Of a DNA stretch of 64,000 nt, positions 32,600-42,609 are shown piece after piece. The notes beneath the pieces were generated by a model. The model made no database searches, was not told where the DNA came from, and worked only from the letters and a program-made list of their open reading frames with translations. The position numbers and the translations under genes are program-made. Numbering within the stretch: the first letter of the stretch is position 1; the number at the start of each line of letters is the position of its first letter. This DNA comes from Evernia prunastri (lineage: Eukaryota > Ascomycota > Lecanoromycetes > Lecanorales > Parmeliaceae): positions 62,001 to 126,000 of the forward strand of contig NKYR01000024.1 in the NCBI GenBank assembly GCA_003184365.1. Reading direction: 5' to 3'.

Positions 32600-34220
32600 A
32601 TGGATAGTATTCGCAGAAAGTATTCGAAGAATGCCAACACTCCCCCCATCTATCTCAAGCTCCGCTCCTCAACAGCTCTGATAGTCCTATCAACATCTGT
32701 CGCCTACTTCCAAGATGGCTTCCTCTACGGCAGCGTGAGCTCGAGAAAAATGCTCCCTCCCAAACCCTCCCCCCGTTGACCCAACCCCCAGGTCGTTCCC
32801 GTCCTCCCCTTCTCCCTGCGCGAAAGGACCCACGTCCCGGAATCCGATATCCAATTCTGGAACTCCACCTTCCTCGTCATCTTCGGCGTGTTCCAGGTCC
32901 TCGGCGGTCCCGTGGCGGGATGGTGGGCGGACCACTCCCGCTCCAACCGGGGCCCCTTCCTCGCCAGCCTCCTCTGCGCCTTCGCAGCGACGGCGCTGTT
33001 CATGGTCGCCACGTCGATGGCGGTCCTCGTCGCCGCGAGGGTCATGCAGGGAGTATCGGCTGCAATTGTAAATACACTGGGTCTGGCGCTCCTCGCAGAC
33101 ACGGTTGATCGCGATCAGCTGGGGTTTTGGATGGGGATGGCACTGTCCGGGATGACGCTGGGGATTTTGGTCGGGCCGCCGCTGGCGGCGGTAGTATATG
33201 AAAGAGTTGGGTATACTTGGGTTTTTGCCATGGCTCTCATCGTCATTGCGATTGACATGGTGCTGAGGCTGGTGATAATTGAAAAGAAGACTGCGAGTGA
33301 GTGGTTACGGGAAGAGACCAATGCTGATGTCCAAAAGAAACCCAACGGTGCATTGCCAAACGGATCCGTCGCGGAGACTGACAGTGACGAAGAGTGTGTC
33401 TCATACTCTGATGATGCCTTGTCACAAGTGAGCGTGGAGACTGGCAATGGATCCACTGGCGACACAGTCAACTGGCAGTCTCCAAATGAAGCTACGCCTT
33501 TGCTGGGCAAACCCTCTCCCCAATCCAAATACTCGTTCCGCCGCCACCTGCCCGCATCACTCATACTCCTGACCTCGCCAAAAATTGCCGCCGCCGTCTA
33601 CGGCATCCTCGTCAATGCCACCCTAGTCACCTCCTTCGACGCCACCCTCCCCATCTTCGTCAACCGAACCTTTCACTGGAATGCGGAACGCGCAGGCGCC
33701 ATCCTGCTCGCCCTCACCGTCGTACCCCTCGTCGGCTTCATCCCTGGCGCCCTCGCAGACCGCTACGGGCCGTCCAACGTGGCGCTGGTTGGGTTTGCCT
33801 TGTCGACCGTTTGCATCTTGCTCATGGGTTTGATTCACGCGGCAGAAGTGGGCCAGATTGTTATGCTGACTGTCTTATTATTCTTCACTAGTAAGCTTTC
33901 TCTATCAATTTTGCTGACCCTTCTTCACATCTGGCATGGCTCCCATAGTAACTTCATCGTATCCAGGCGTCGGAATGAGCATGTTCCTCTCTCCTCTCGC
34001 TGCTGAGCTGTCTATCGGCGTTGAGGAGTTCGAAAGGGAGGAACCGGAACTGAAGGACCCTGAGGGGGCCACAACGCAGGTGTACAGTCTCTTCACTGTT
34101 GCGTTGGGGGTGGGTACGGTCGCTGGCCCCATTTTAAGTGGCATTGTGTATCAGTACACTAGCTGGCTTGCCATGTGTATTGCCTTGTCTATAACCTGTT
34201 TTTCTGGGAGTATACCTGTG
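32600..34220 (+). CDS. MFS exporter, 3' end cut by a transposon
   Basis: Exons 32600..32734, 32792..33890 and 33949..34220 join in phase and encode 502 residues of a drug:proton-antiporter-type MFS protein of the plasma or vesicle membrane. TM1 is STALIVLSTSVAYFQDGFLYGS; the TM2-3 loop signature appears as GGPVAGWWADHSRSNRGPF; VMQGVSAAIVNTLGLALLAD and LGFWMGMALSGMTLGILVGPP are the TM4-5 antiporter region. A hydrophilic central loop follows (about residues 180-260), then TM7-12, ending SWLAMCIALSITCFSG. A clean 5' splice site (GTGAGT) at 34221 follows, and 31 bases later the piggyBac-like element begins at 34252. The last short exon is therefore separated or lost; reading through adds about 52 unrelated codons to 34379. 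As the only transporter in the cluster it would export the product or give self-protection (inference). Confidence 0.85.
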
Positions 34221-34251
34221 GTGAGTATAGAGTCATCCTTTGATCTTGGGG

Positions 34252-34283
34252 TATCCGACGGATTGGCGCCGTGGGCACAAAAT
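34252..34283. repeat. Left terminal inverted repeat
   Basis: Starts TATCCGACGGATTGGC and ends GGGCACAAAAT. It is the reverse complement, with a 4-base length difference and one mismatch, of the right ends at 39293-39320, 40109-40136 and 41730-41757. Confidence 0.75.
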
Positions 34284-34307
34284 GTCTTGGCATCCCCCAC
34301 CAAAAAT

Positions 34308-35535
34308 CTATGTACATGGTATTGCTTCCAAATGCTCCTTCCAACACGCAATATGATTACATATATGAATATCACATAGTTTACAGCCATGAATACTTCT
34401 AGGGGCTCGCTGTCGCCGTTTCCTTTTGTCCAAATCCCGTGGTCTGACTGGATTATTTGATAATTCCAATAATGGCTTCCTAATTTTGGCTGGATTTGGT
34501 ACTTTTCTCCCCACATATGAGCATGGTACGCAGTATTTAGGCTTGTCCCCCATACGTTCTAGCCTGCCATGGTCACGAGCGGGTGCCGGATGTACTCGTG
34601 TTGACAGAGACTCTTTGACTGAGCTGGGAAGACCTGTTAATCGCTCAGAATTTTCGAATAATTGATTGGAAAGTTTGACACGGACCTCCCTGTGACTCCG
34701 GTGCTCCCAGGACTCAGCACGGGGTCTCTCCGGAGTACAATGAGCTATTTTATAGCTGTTGACGACGGTGGTATCCAATAGAAAATGCCACAGTGGCTTC
34801 CAGTTCTTGAAATGTACTCGTTGTGTATTGTAACAACAACGCAATTGATCCGCATTGTCAACCCCGTTCATGTAATGATTATACATGTTAATAAACTCGG
34901 GGATAGGAAGCTCTTTTCGGGCCTGATCTCCAAACATAGCTCTAGAAGTACGTGCATTTGTGGCTGTTTTTGCTGGTCTTCGACGGAGACGTTTCACTGT
35001 TTTCTGACCATTTGAGACAGTGGTCATAAATAACACCACATTTTGGTCTTTCCAGCCAAATTGCATGACTTTCCCATCCTCTGATAGACTCCCATACAAT
35101 TTGCCCCATTTCAGAGCCGAGTTCCACTTGGTTCTGAGCTCCAGAATCCTCTCTTCCAGGCCTCGACGTGGCTCTGCCTGTTCCCGTTGTGCCTTGGTAC
35201 CCTCCGTGGCCTCTAGATCCTCGCTTTTCGTAGTTGTGACACGCACAGTCCCAGCTGCTCCGAATCCTTCATAATCAAGCTGTGAGGACAATCGACCTCC
35301 CGAGAACAGGTTGTCTAGCCATAGAATATGGAAATAATCTCTAGCAATATCGTCCTGAGTCACCAAGTCTAGAACAACAGCCTGAGTTCGATTGAATCCC
35401 AAGTCATCAGTCCAATAATCGTCCAAATCCTGGGGTCCCTCGCCCCTTTTCTGACCCTTGGCATGATACATCCAGTCTAATACATAGCCCTGATTGGCCA
35501 GAACCCAAATCTTGAAGCCCTCTGGTGTTGGTTTG
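34308..35535 (-). pseudogene. piggyBac transposase, C-terminal two-thirds
   Basis: The frame is open from the n at 35536 to a stop at 34308. It includes WVLANQGYVLDW, VVLDLVTQDDIARDYFHILWLDN (the second catalytic Asp region), NHYMNGVDNADQLR (the third/fourth acidic residues of the DDE_Tnp_1_7 fold) and a C-terminal Cys/His cluster (CVPCSYVGRK…CKLCDIHICNHIACW), the zinc-finger tail often seen in piggyBac transposases. The upstream third is missing here because of the gap. Confidence 0.8.
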
Positions 35536-35673
35536 NCGGAGACGTTTCACTGTTTTCTGACCATTTGAGACAGTGGTCATAAATAACACCACATTCTGGT
35601 CTTTCCAGCCAAATTGCATGACTTTCCCATCCTCTGATAGACTCCCATACAATTTGCCCCATTCCAGAGCCGA

Positions 35674-35694
35674 NNNNNNNNNNNNNNNNNNNNN
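35674..35694. other. Assembly gap (21 n)
   Basis: A run of 21 n between two copies of the same transposase segment. Single-n joins elsewhere in the block have the same nature. Confidence 0.95.
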
Positions 35695-35939
35695 TTCTGA
35701 CCATTTGAGACAGTGGTCATAAATAACACCACATTTTGGTCTTTCCAGCCAAATTGCATGACTTTCCCATCCTCTGATAGACTCTCATACAATTTGCCCC
35801 ATTCCAGAGCCGAGTTCCACTTGGTTCTGCGCTCCAGAATCCTCTCTTCCAGGCCTCGACGTGGCTCTGCCTGTTCCCGTTGTGCCTTGGTACCCTCCGT
35901 GGCCTCTAGATCCTCGCCTTTCGTAGTTGTGACACGCAC
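35695..35939 (-). pseudogene. piggyBac transposase middle fragment
   Basis: Encodes VRVTTTKGEDLEATEGTKAQ through FGWKDQNVVLFMTTVSNGQ, the variable segment between the second and third acidic residues. Bounded by gaps on both sides. Confidence 0.7.
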
Positions 35940-35940
35940 N

Positions 35941-36739
35941 GCAAGCAAGGTACGCATGTTTTGGCCTTATCCCCCATACGTTCTAGCCTACCATGTTCCC
36001 GCGCAGCTGCCGGATGTACTCGTGATGACAGACATTGTTTGACTGAAGAGGGATATCCGAAGAGTCGCTCCGAATGTTCGAATAATTGATTGGCAAGTTT
36101 GACACGGAACTCTCTATGACTATGGTGCTCCCAGGACTCAGCATGGGGTATCTCCGGAGTACAATGAGCTATTTTATAGCTGTTGACGACGGCGGTATCC
36201 AGTAGAAAATGCCACAGTGGCTTCCACTTCTTGAAATGAACTCGTTGTGTATTGTAATAACAACGCAATTGATCCGCATTGTCAACCCCGTTCATGTAAT
36301 GATTATACATATTAATAAACTCGGGGATAGAAAGCTCTTTTCGGGCCTGATCTCCAAACATAGCTCTAGAAGTACGTGCATTTGTGGCTGTTTTTGCTGG
36401 TCTTCGACGGAGACGTTTCACTGTTTTCTGACCATTTGAGACAGTGGTCATAAATAACACCACATTTTGGTCTTTCCAGCCAAATTGCATGACTTTTTCA
36501 TCCTCTGATAGACTCCCATACAATTTGCCCCATTCCAGAGCCGAGTTCCACTTGGTTCTAAGCTCCAAAATCCTCTCTTCCAGTCCCCGACGTGGCTCTG
36601 CCTGTTCCCGTTGTGCCTTGGTACCCTCCGTGGCCTCTAGATCCTCGCCTTTCGTAGTTGTGACACGCACAGTCCCAGCTGCTCCGAATCCTTCATAATC
36701 AAGCTGTGAGAACAATCGACCTCCCGAGAACAGGTTGTC
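35941..36739 (-). pseudogene. piggyBac transposase C-terminal fragment, copy 2
   Basis: Runs from DNLFSGGRLFSQLDYEG to HGRLERMGDKAKTCVPCL, where it meets the n at 35940. It differs from the copy at 34308-35535 at scattered residues (for example YGLPS/FGYPS-type changes near the end), so it comes from another genomic copy. Confidence 0.75.
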
Positions 36740-36740
36740 N

Positions 36741-37421
36741 TATTGTAATAACAACGCAATTGATCCGCATTGTCAACCCCGTTCATGTAATGATTATACA
36801 TATTAATAAACTCGGGGATAGAAAGCTCTTTTCGGGCCTGATCTCCAAACATAGCTCTAGAAGTACGTGCATTTGTGGCTGTTTTTGCTGGTCTTCGACG
36901 GAGACGTTTCACTGTTTTCTGACCATTTGAGACAGTGGTCATAAATAACACCACATTTTGGTCTTTCCAGCCAAATTGCATGACTTTTTCATCCTCTGAT
37001 AGACTCCCATACAATTTGCCCCATTCCAGAGCCGAGTTCCACTTGGTTCTGCGCTCCAGAATCCTCTCTTCCAGGCCTCGACGTGGCTCTGCCTGTTCCC
37101 GTTGTGCCTTGGTACCCTCCGTGGCCTCTAGATCCTCGCTTTTCGTAGTTGTGACACGCACAGTCCCAGCTGCTCCGAATCCTTCATAATCAAGCTGTGA
37201 GAACAATCGACCTCCCGAGAACAGNTTGTCTAGCCATAGAATATGGAAATAATCTCTAGCAATATCGTCCTGAGTCACCAAGTCTAGAACAACAGCCTGA
37301 GTTCGATTGAATCCCAAGTCATCAGTCCATTAATCGTCCAAATCCTGGGGTCCCTCGCCCCTTTTCTGACCCTTGGCATGATACATCCAGTCTAATACAT
37401 AGGCCTGATTGGCCAGAACCN
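36741..37421 (-). pseudogene. piggyBac transposase fragments, copies 3-4
   Basis: 36741-37224 repeats the middle to C-terminal part and 37226-37420 the part around YWTDDLGFNRTQAVVLDLV. The latter has an in-frame stop where other copies read DDYWTDD (the '…DLDD' stop near 37330), so it belongs to a mutated copy. Confidence 0.65.
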
Positions 37422-38201
37422 TACCCTCCGTGGCCTCTAGATCCTCGCTTTTCGTAGTTGTGACACGCACAGTCCCAGCTGCTCCGAATCCTTCATAATC
37501 AAGCTGTGAGAACAATCGACCTCCCGAGAACAGGTTGTCTAGCCATAGAATATGGAAATAATCTCTAGCAATATCGTCCTGAGTCACCAAGTCTAGAACA
37601 ACAGCCTGAGTTCGATTGAATCCCAAGTCATCAGTCCATTAATCGTCCAAATCCTGGGGTCCCTCGCCCCTTTTCTGACCCTTGGCATGATACATCCAGT
37701 CTAATACATAGCCCTGATTGGCCAGAACCCAAATCTTGAAGCCCTCTGGTGTTGGTTTGCTGGAAATATTCACAATCTCTTTGGCACGTCCCATAAATCG
37801 CTGTATTGTCTCATCAACAGCTAGATGTGTGCCCGCTTGCCAGTACTTTTTGAAGGTCTGTCGAAGCGTATCGCTTAGGGGTTCCAATTTGTCAAATGTG
37901 CTTTCCTTTTGACCAGGGGATATGGGCTTTGAGACATGAAGAAATCTGTCTATTTGTTGCCACCTTTTGAGACTAATATGCTTCAAAATCTGCTCATGAA
38001 CGGCTCCCTTAGGAGGATCCGTATTCCAGAATTCTTTGATACCAGACTCCGAATGTAGACCCATCCAAATGGACACCCCTAAGTAGGCTCGAAATTCTTT
38101 GACTGTAGTGGGAAACCAAGTACGTGTCTCAGGCTTTTCAGGCCCTGGATACAAGAAAGCATACTCATTTGTATGCTGCACGAGTACTTTTAGAGTCTCT
38201 T
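37422..38201 (-). pseudogene. piggyBac transposase central fragment
   Basis: Covers ETLKVLVQHTNEYAFLYPG, FPTTVKEFRAYLGVSIWMG, HLAVDETIQRFMGR (first catalytic Asp) and the D2 region, with the same in-frame stop after GPQDLDD as the neighbouring fragment. Evidence of decay as well as assembly breakage. Confidence 0.7.
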
Positions 38202-38202
38202 N

Positions 38203-39201
38203 TGCCTTGGTACCCTCCGTGGCCTCTAGATCCTCGCTTTTCGTAGTTGTGACACGCACAGTCCCAGCTGCTCCGAATCCTTCATAATCAAGCTGTGAGA
38301 ACAATCGATCTCCCGAGAACAGGTTGTCTAGTCATAGAATATGGAAATAATCTCTAGCAATATCGTCCTGAGTCACCAAGTCTAGAACAACAGCCTGAGT
38401 TCGATTGAATCCCAAGTCATCAGTCCAATAATCGTTCAAATCCTGAGATCCCTCGCCCCTTTTCTGACCCTTGGCATGATACATCCAGTCTAATACATAG
38501 CCCTGATTGGCCAGAACCCAAATCTTGAAGCCCTCTGGTGTTGGTTTGCTGGGAATATTCACAATCTCTTTGGCACGTCCCATAAATCGCTGTATTGTCT
38601 CATCAACAGCTAGATGTGTGCCCGCTTTCCAGTAATTTTTGAAGGTCTGTCGAAGCGTATCGCTTAGGGGTTCCAATTTGTCAAATGTGCTTTCCTTTTG
38701 ACCAGGGGATATGGGCTTTGAGACATGAAGAAATCTGTCTATTTGTTGCCACCTTTTGAGACTAATATACTTCAAAATCTGCTCATGAACGGCTCCCTTA
38801 AGAGGATCCGTATTCCAGAATTCTTTGATACCAGACTCCGAATGTAGATCCATCCAAATGGACACCCCTAAGTAGGCTCGAAATTCTTTGACTGTAGTGG
38901 GAAACCAAGTACGTGTCTCAGGCTTTTCAGGCCCTGGATACAAGAAAGCATACTCATTTGTATGCTGCACGAGTACTTTTAGAGTCTCTTCGCTAAAAAA
39001 CAAGCTGAAAATAGCATAGGGATTATTGGGAGCAACGGTAGCTGGCAATTGACCCTGGCCATCAGAATATGGCTTGGTGATTTTCGTAGGGATGAACTTA
39101 GGCAATGGCCATGGCTTTGGGGGAGGTTCTTTTGGGACCTTTGTGGGCTTTGGATCCTGTCTCACATGGTCTAAATCATTTGACACCTTATTGCGAGGCA
39201 T
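38203..39201 (-). pseudogene. piggyBac transposase N-terminal half, copy with right end
   Basis: The most complete N-terminal half. The likely start is MPRNKVSNDLDHVRQDPKP at 39201; upstream codons continue open but are probably 5' UTR. NNPYAIFSLFFSEETLKVLV opens the DDE_Tnp_1_7 domain. The first catalytic Asp is in HLAVDETIQRFMG. It ends near DYFHIL with a stop where other copies have WLDN. The right terminal repeat follows at 39293-39320. Confidence 0.75.
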
Positions 39202-39292
39202 GGTAGTGTTATTAAATAGTGTTATTTGGCTATTTGGAAGACGCGTTGTTTTGATGGTTTTTGGTGGTGGGGCTGTAAGGCTGAACCCCTGA

Positions 39293-39320
39293 ATTTTGTG
39301 CCCTGCCAATCCGTGGGATA
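39293..39320. repeat. Right terminal inverted repeat, copy 1
   Basis: Begins ATTTTGTGCCC and ends CCGTGGGATA; 36 bases of non-element flank follow before the n at 39357. Confidence 0.7.
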
Positions 39321-39357
39321 GCCCTTTTCTTACATTGAATCATCCATAGAAAAAATN

Positions 39358-40017
39358 TGGTTTCCTGGGAATATTCACAATCTCTTTGGCACGTCCCATA
39401 AATCGCTGTATTGTCTCATCAACAGCTAGATGTGTGCCCGCTTTCCAGTACTTTTTGAAGGTCTGTCGAAGCGTATCGCTTAGGGGTTCCAATTTGTCAA
39501 ATGTGCTTTCCTTTTGATCAGGGGATATGGGCTTTGAGACATGAAGAAATCTGTCTATTTGTTGCCACCTTTTGAGACTAATATGCTTCAAAATCTGCTC
39601 ATGAACGGCTCCCTTAAGGGGATCCGTATTCCAGAATTCTTTGATACCAGACTCCGAATGTAGATCCATCCAAATGGACACCCCTAAGTAGGCTCGAAAT
39701 TCTTTGACTGTAGTGGGAAACCAAGTACGTGTCTCAGGCTTTTCAGGCCCTGGATACAAGAAAGCATACTCATTTGTATGCTGCACGAGTACTTTTAGAG
39801 TCTCTTCGCTAAAAAACAAGCTGAAAATAGCATAGGGATTATTGGGAGCAACGGTAGCTGGCAATTGACCCTGGCCATCAGAATATGGCTTGGTGATTTT
39901 CGTAGGGATGAACTTAGGCAATGGCCATGGCTTTGGGGGAGGTTCTTTTGGGACCTTTGTGGGCTTTGGATCCTGTCTCACATGGTCTAAATCATTTGAC
40001 ACCTTATTGCGAGGCAT
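39358..40017 (-). pseudogene. piggyBac transposase N-terminal fragment, copy 2
   Basis: From the MPRNKVSN start at 40017 to GRAKEIVNIPRKP at the gap. Nearly identical to the 38203-39201 copy. Confidence 0.75.
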
Positions 40018-40108
40018 GGTAGTGTTATTAAATAGTGTTATTTGGCTATTTGGAAGACGCGTTGTTTTGATGGTTTTTGGTAGTGGGACTGTAAGGCTGA
40101 ACCCCTGA

Positions 40109-40136
40109 ATTTTGTGCCCTGCCAATCCGTGGGATA
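40109..40136. repeat. Right terminal inverted repeat, copy 2
   Basis: Same 28 bases as copy 1. The flank that follows (CCCTCAGACATATG…) is different, so it is an independent insertion site. Confidence 0.7.
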
Positions 40137-40898
40137 CCCTCAGACATATGAGCCACAAAACATCGTTAGTCTCCCATTGATTTTCACGTCCGAGCAGTAC
40201 AAAAGCTGAAGATAGATCCTGTCATTTGAAGTTGCGTTGTAGCGGCAGTCAGATTAGAAGACTAAGCTCACTCGTACCCAAATCTGCCTCGTAGCGACCT
40301 GATGTCAGCTGCCCATCGACCTCAAATTTTAGGTCTCTTGGCTCTTGAACAGTCGGAACAACGCCCCCACGCGGACGCGGCGCAGCGGCCACCACCCGTA
40401 CTAATTAACGTCGTGCCCAGCCTGAACCCCGCTTTATCCCGTCACGCAACTTTCGAAGTCGATAGGGGATTTCTCCGTCCGGCACAACAAACGCCGTCTT
40501 TTGACTTTTACCAGCGACCCTCATATACAAAACGAGCGCGGAAGGCTTATTCAGTGTAAAGGTCAATGCGCAGACACAGTATTCCGAGTCACCCTGTCAC
40601 TTATTAATCATTATTGTCTTGAATAGTATTCTAACACTCGAGCGGTTGCAAGTTCACCTCGGACTTCCAAGCGGGTAGGGCTGAACAGAGGAACGAACTT
40701 TTAATTGAGTTAATGTTGGAAATAGTGGCAGTCAGCCCTACCCCGTTAGTGGCTTGGCGGAAGTATTTCCATCTCTCGTAGCCCATAGATGTTCCTACTC
40801 CTTAGTGTAATAAATCAAGTCATATTGTACCTCATTATTCAACAGTTAATATCAATGAAAGTTCGTATAAAATAAAGATAGACTTTTATTATTATTTT
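40137..40898. other. Subtelomere-like unique segment
   Basis: About 760 bases with no convincing gene, running straight into the telomere repeat. One 85-codon frame (40302-40559) has no features. Probably the last unique DNA of a chromosome end. Confidence 0.5.
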
Positions 40899-41046
40899 TT
40901 AGGGTTAGGGTTAGGGTTAGGGTTAGGGTTAGGGTTAGGGTTAGGGTTAGGGTTAGGGTTAGGGTTAGGGTTAGGGTTAGGGTTAGGGTTAGGGTTAGGG
41001 TTAGGGTTAGGGTTAGGGTTAGGGTTAGGGTTAGGGTTAGGGTTAG
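40899..41046 (+). repeat. Telomere repeat (TTAGGG)n
   Basis: About 24 uninterrupted perfect copies of TTAGGG with the G-rich strand on +, so the chromosome end points to the right. It ends at the n at 41047, where transposon sequence resumes. Perfect copies without decay suggest a true chromosome terminus joined into the scaffold in error. Confidence 0.95.
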
Positions 41047-41047
41047 N

Positions 41048-41638
41048 TAGATGTGTGCCCGCTTTCCAGTACTTTTTGAAGGTCTGTCGAAGCGTATCGC
41101 TTAGGGGTTCCAATTTGTCAAATGTGCTTTCCTTTTGACCAGGGGATATGGGCTTTGAGACATGAAGAAATCTGTCTATTTGTTGTCACCTTTTGAGACT
41201 AATATGCTTTAAAATCTGCTCATGAACGGCTCCCTTAAGAGGATCCGTATTCCAGAATTCTTTGATACCAGACTCCGAATGTAGACCCATCCAAATGGAC
41301 ACCCCTAAGTAGGCTCGAAATTCTTTGACTGTAGTGGGAAACCAAGTACGTGTCTCAGGCTTTTCAGGCCCTGGATACAAGAAAGCATACTCATTTGTAT
41401 GCTGCACGAGTACTTTTAGAGTCTCTTCGCTAAAAAACAAGCTGAAAATAGCATAGGGATTATTGGGAGCAACGGTAGCTGGCAATTGACCCTGGCCATC
41501 AGAATATGGCTTGGTGATTTTCGTAGGGATGAACTTAGGCAATGGCCATGGCTTTGGGGGAGGTTCTTTTGGGACCTTTGTGGGCTTTGGATCCTGTCTC
41601 ACATGGTCTAAATCATTTGACACCTTATTGCGAGGCAT
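41048..41638 (-). pseudogene. piggyBac transposase N-terminal fragment, copy 3
   Basis: From the MPRNKVSN start at 41638 through the SLKR motif, where a stop replaces the WQQID of other copies near 41186, then on to GTHL at the gap. The right terminal repeat follows at 41730-41757. Confidence 0.75.
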
Positions 41639-41729
41639 GGTAGTGTTATTAAATAGTGTTATTTGGCTATTTGGAAGACGCGTTGTTTTGATGGTTTTTG
41701 GTAGTGGGGCTGTAAGGCTGAACCCCTGA

Positions 41730-41757
41730 ATTTTGTGCCCTGCCAATCCGTGGGATA
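41730..41757. repeat. Right terminal inverted repeat, copy 3
   Basis: Same end as the other two; unique DNA resumes at 41758. Paired with the left end at 34252, it is the best candidate for the true right end of the element next to the MFS gene. TA flanks both ends. Confidence 0.7.
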
Positions 41758-42036
41758 GAACATTTCCAGAGCTTCTATCCGTGCATAAGGGCGGAGAGAC
41801 TAAACATCTACATACCCTTGATTTACTTATCGGATGACTTTATAGAGAGTTGCTGATAACCAGCCATCATGACTAGATTGCCATCTCATGACTATCGCGA
41901 GTCCATCCCTTTCTATTACCGATCTCCTGTACAGCGCCTCGATTTCTTCTGAACTGCGATACCGACCTATGCCTTCATCTCCGTAGCTTACCGAAAGAAT
42001 AGGGTGTTGTGTCACCCTTCTTGACCGTATGAGCGC
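41758..42036. other. Unique DNA beside the transposon block
   Basis: First non-element sequence to the right of the block; no gene. An AG splice-acceptor-like CAG lies at 41768-41770. Confidence 0.4.
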
Positions 42037-42429
42037 TTGTGTGATTTGCTACAGTGGTGTCATATTCAATCACTCGGGGCGAGCTCGGGCGGTGATGTCC
42101 GCGAGGGTGTAAACGTCGAGGGTGTTAACGTCGAGGGTGTTAACGTCGAGGGTGTTAACGTCGAGGGTGTTAACGTCGAGAGTGTTAATGTCGGATCTTG
42201 CACGGATATTTTTGTCGAGCATGAGAAAGTGCCACCCGACTATCCCGCCATCTCTTATGAAGACGATTTGAAATGGCAATTGGTCGGGCTTTGTGCCATG
42301 TTCCCAGTCTGGTTCCAATCGATTTGGGTAGAAGCTCGAACAAGTTCAACAGACCAATATCCTGGATTCTCTCCAAGATGGTTGGACGGTCGGATGATTT
42401 TGCAATATTATCTTAATCCGTTGTGTTAA
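42037..42429 (+). CDS. Hypothetical ORF built on a minisatellite
   Basis: A 130-residue open frame. Residues 23-52 are six copies of a five-residue unit (EGVNV) encoded by the 15-bp minisatellite; the rest has no recognisable family. It could be a remnant exon or chance, since a 15-bp repeat stays open by construction. Confidence 0.2.
   Translation: MCDLLQWCHIQSLGASSGGDVREGVNVEGVNVEGVNVEGVNVEGVNVESVNVGSCTDIFVEHEKVPPDYPAISYEDDLKWQLVGLCAMFPVWFQSIWVEARTSSTDQYPGFSPRWLDGRMILQYYLNPLC
42103..42192. repeat. 15-bp minisatellite, 6 copies
   Basis: Unit GAGGGTGTTAACGTC; the first copy has one change and the last two changes. Each unit contains GTTAAC, a 6-bp palindrome. No spacers, so not a CRISPR array. 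Confidence 0.95.
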
Positions 42430-42609
42430 GGCGTTTGCATCAGAAACCTTAGGCCATTGTTTTTTTTAAGTTTTACGCTTCAACACATAGAGTCGGCCGG
42501 CCTTGTAGGTATAAGATTGTGGTTTTTCTTGCATTTCATGACTGCTCTGTCATATCATGTAAAGAAAAAAGGATTCCATTCAAAGCATAGAAAGATATTA
42601 AAACCCGCA

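Larger units (their letters stand above)
34252..41757 (-). mobile_element. Patchwork of piggyBac-type transposon copies
   Basis: Everything from the left terminal inverted repeat at 34252 to the last right one at 41757 is fragments of one element family plus a subtelomere and telomere piece. The fragments are separated by n at 35536, 35674-35694, 35940, 36740, 37225, 37421, 38202, 39357 and 41047. All coding fragments run on the minus strand, and successive fragments re-cover the same stretch of transposase, differing at scattered bases. They are therefore distinct copies or alternative assembly paths, not one insertion. The simplest real structure is one element between the MFS gene and 41758. 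It cannot be resolved from this sequence. Confidence 0.85.

Noticed and set aside
40892..41113. ORF encoding a long Asn-Pro repeat protein
   Set aside because: It is only the translation of the telomere repeat on the minus strand, running across an n.
42103..42192. Possible CRISPR-like array
   Set aside because: Units abut directly with no spacers and this is a eukaryote; it is a plain minisatellite.
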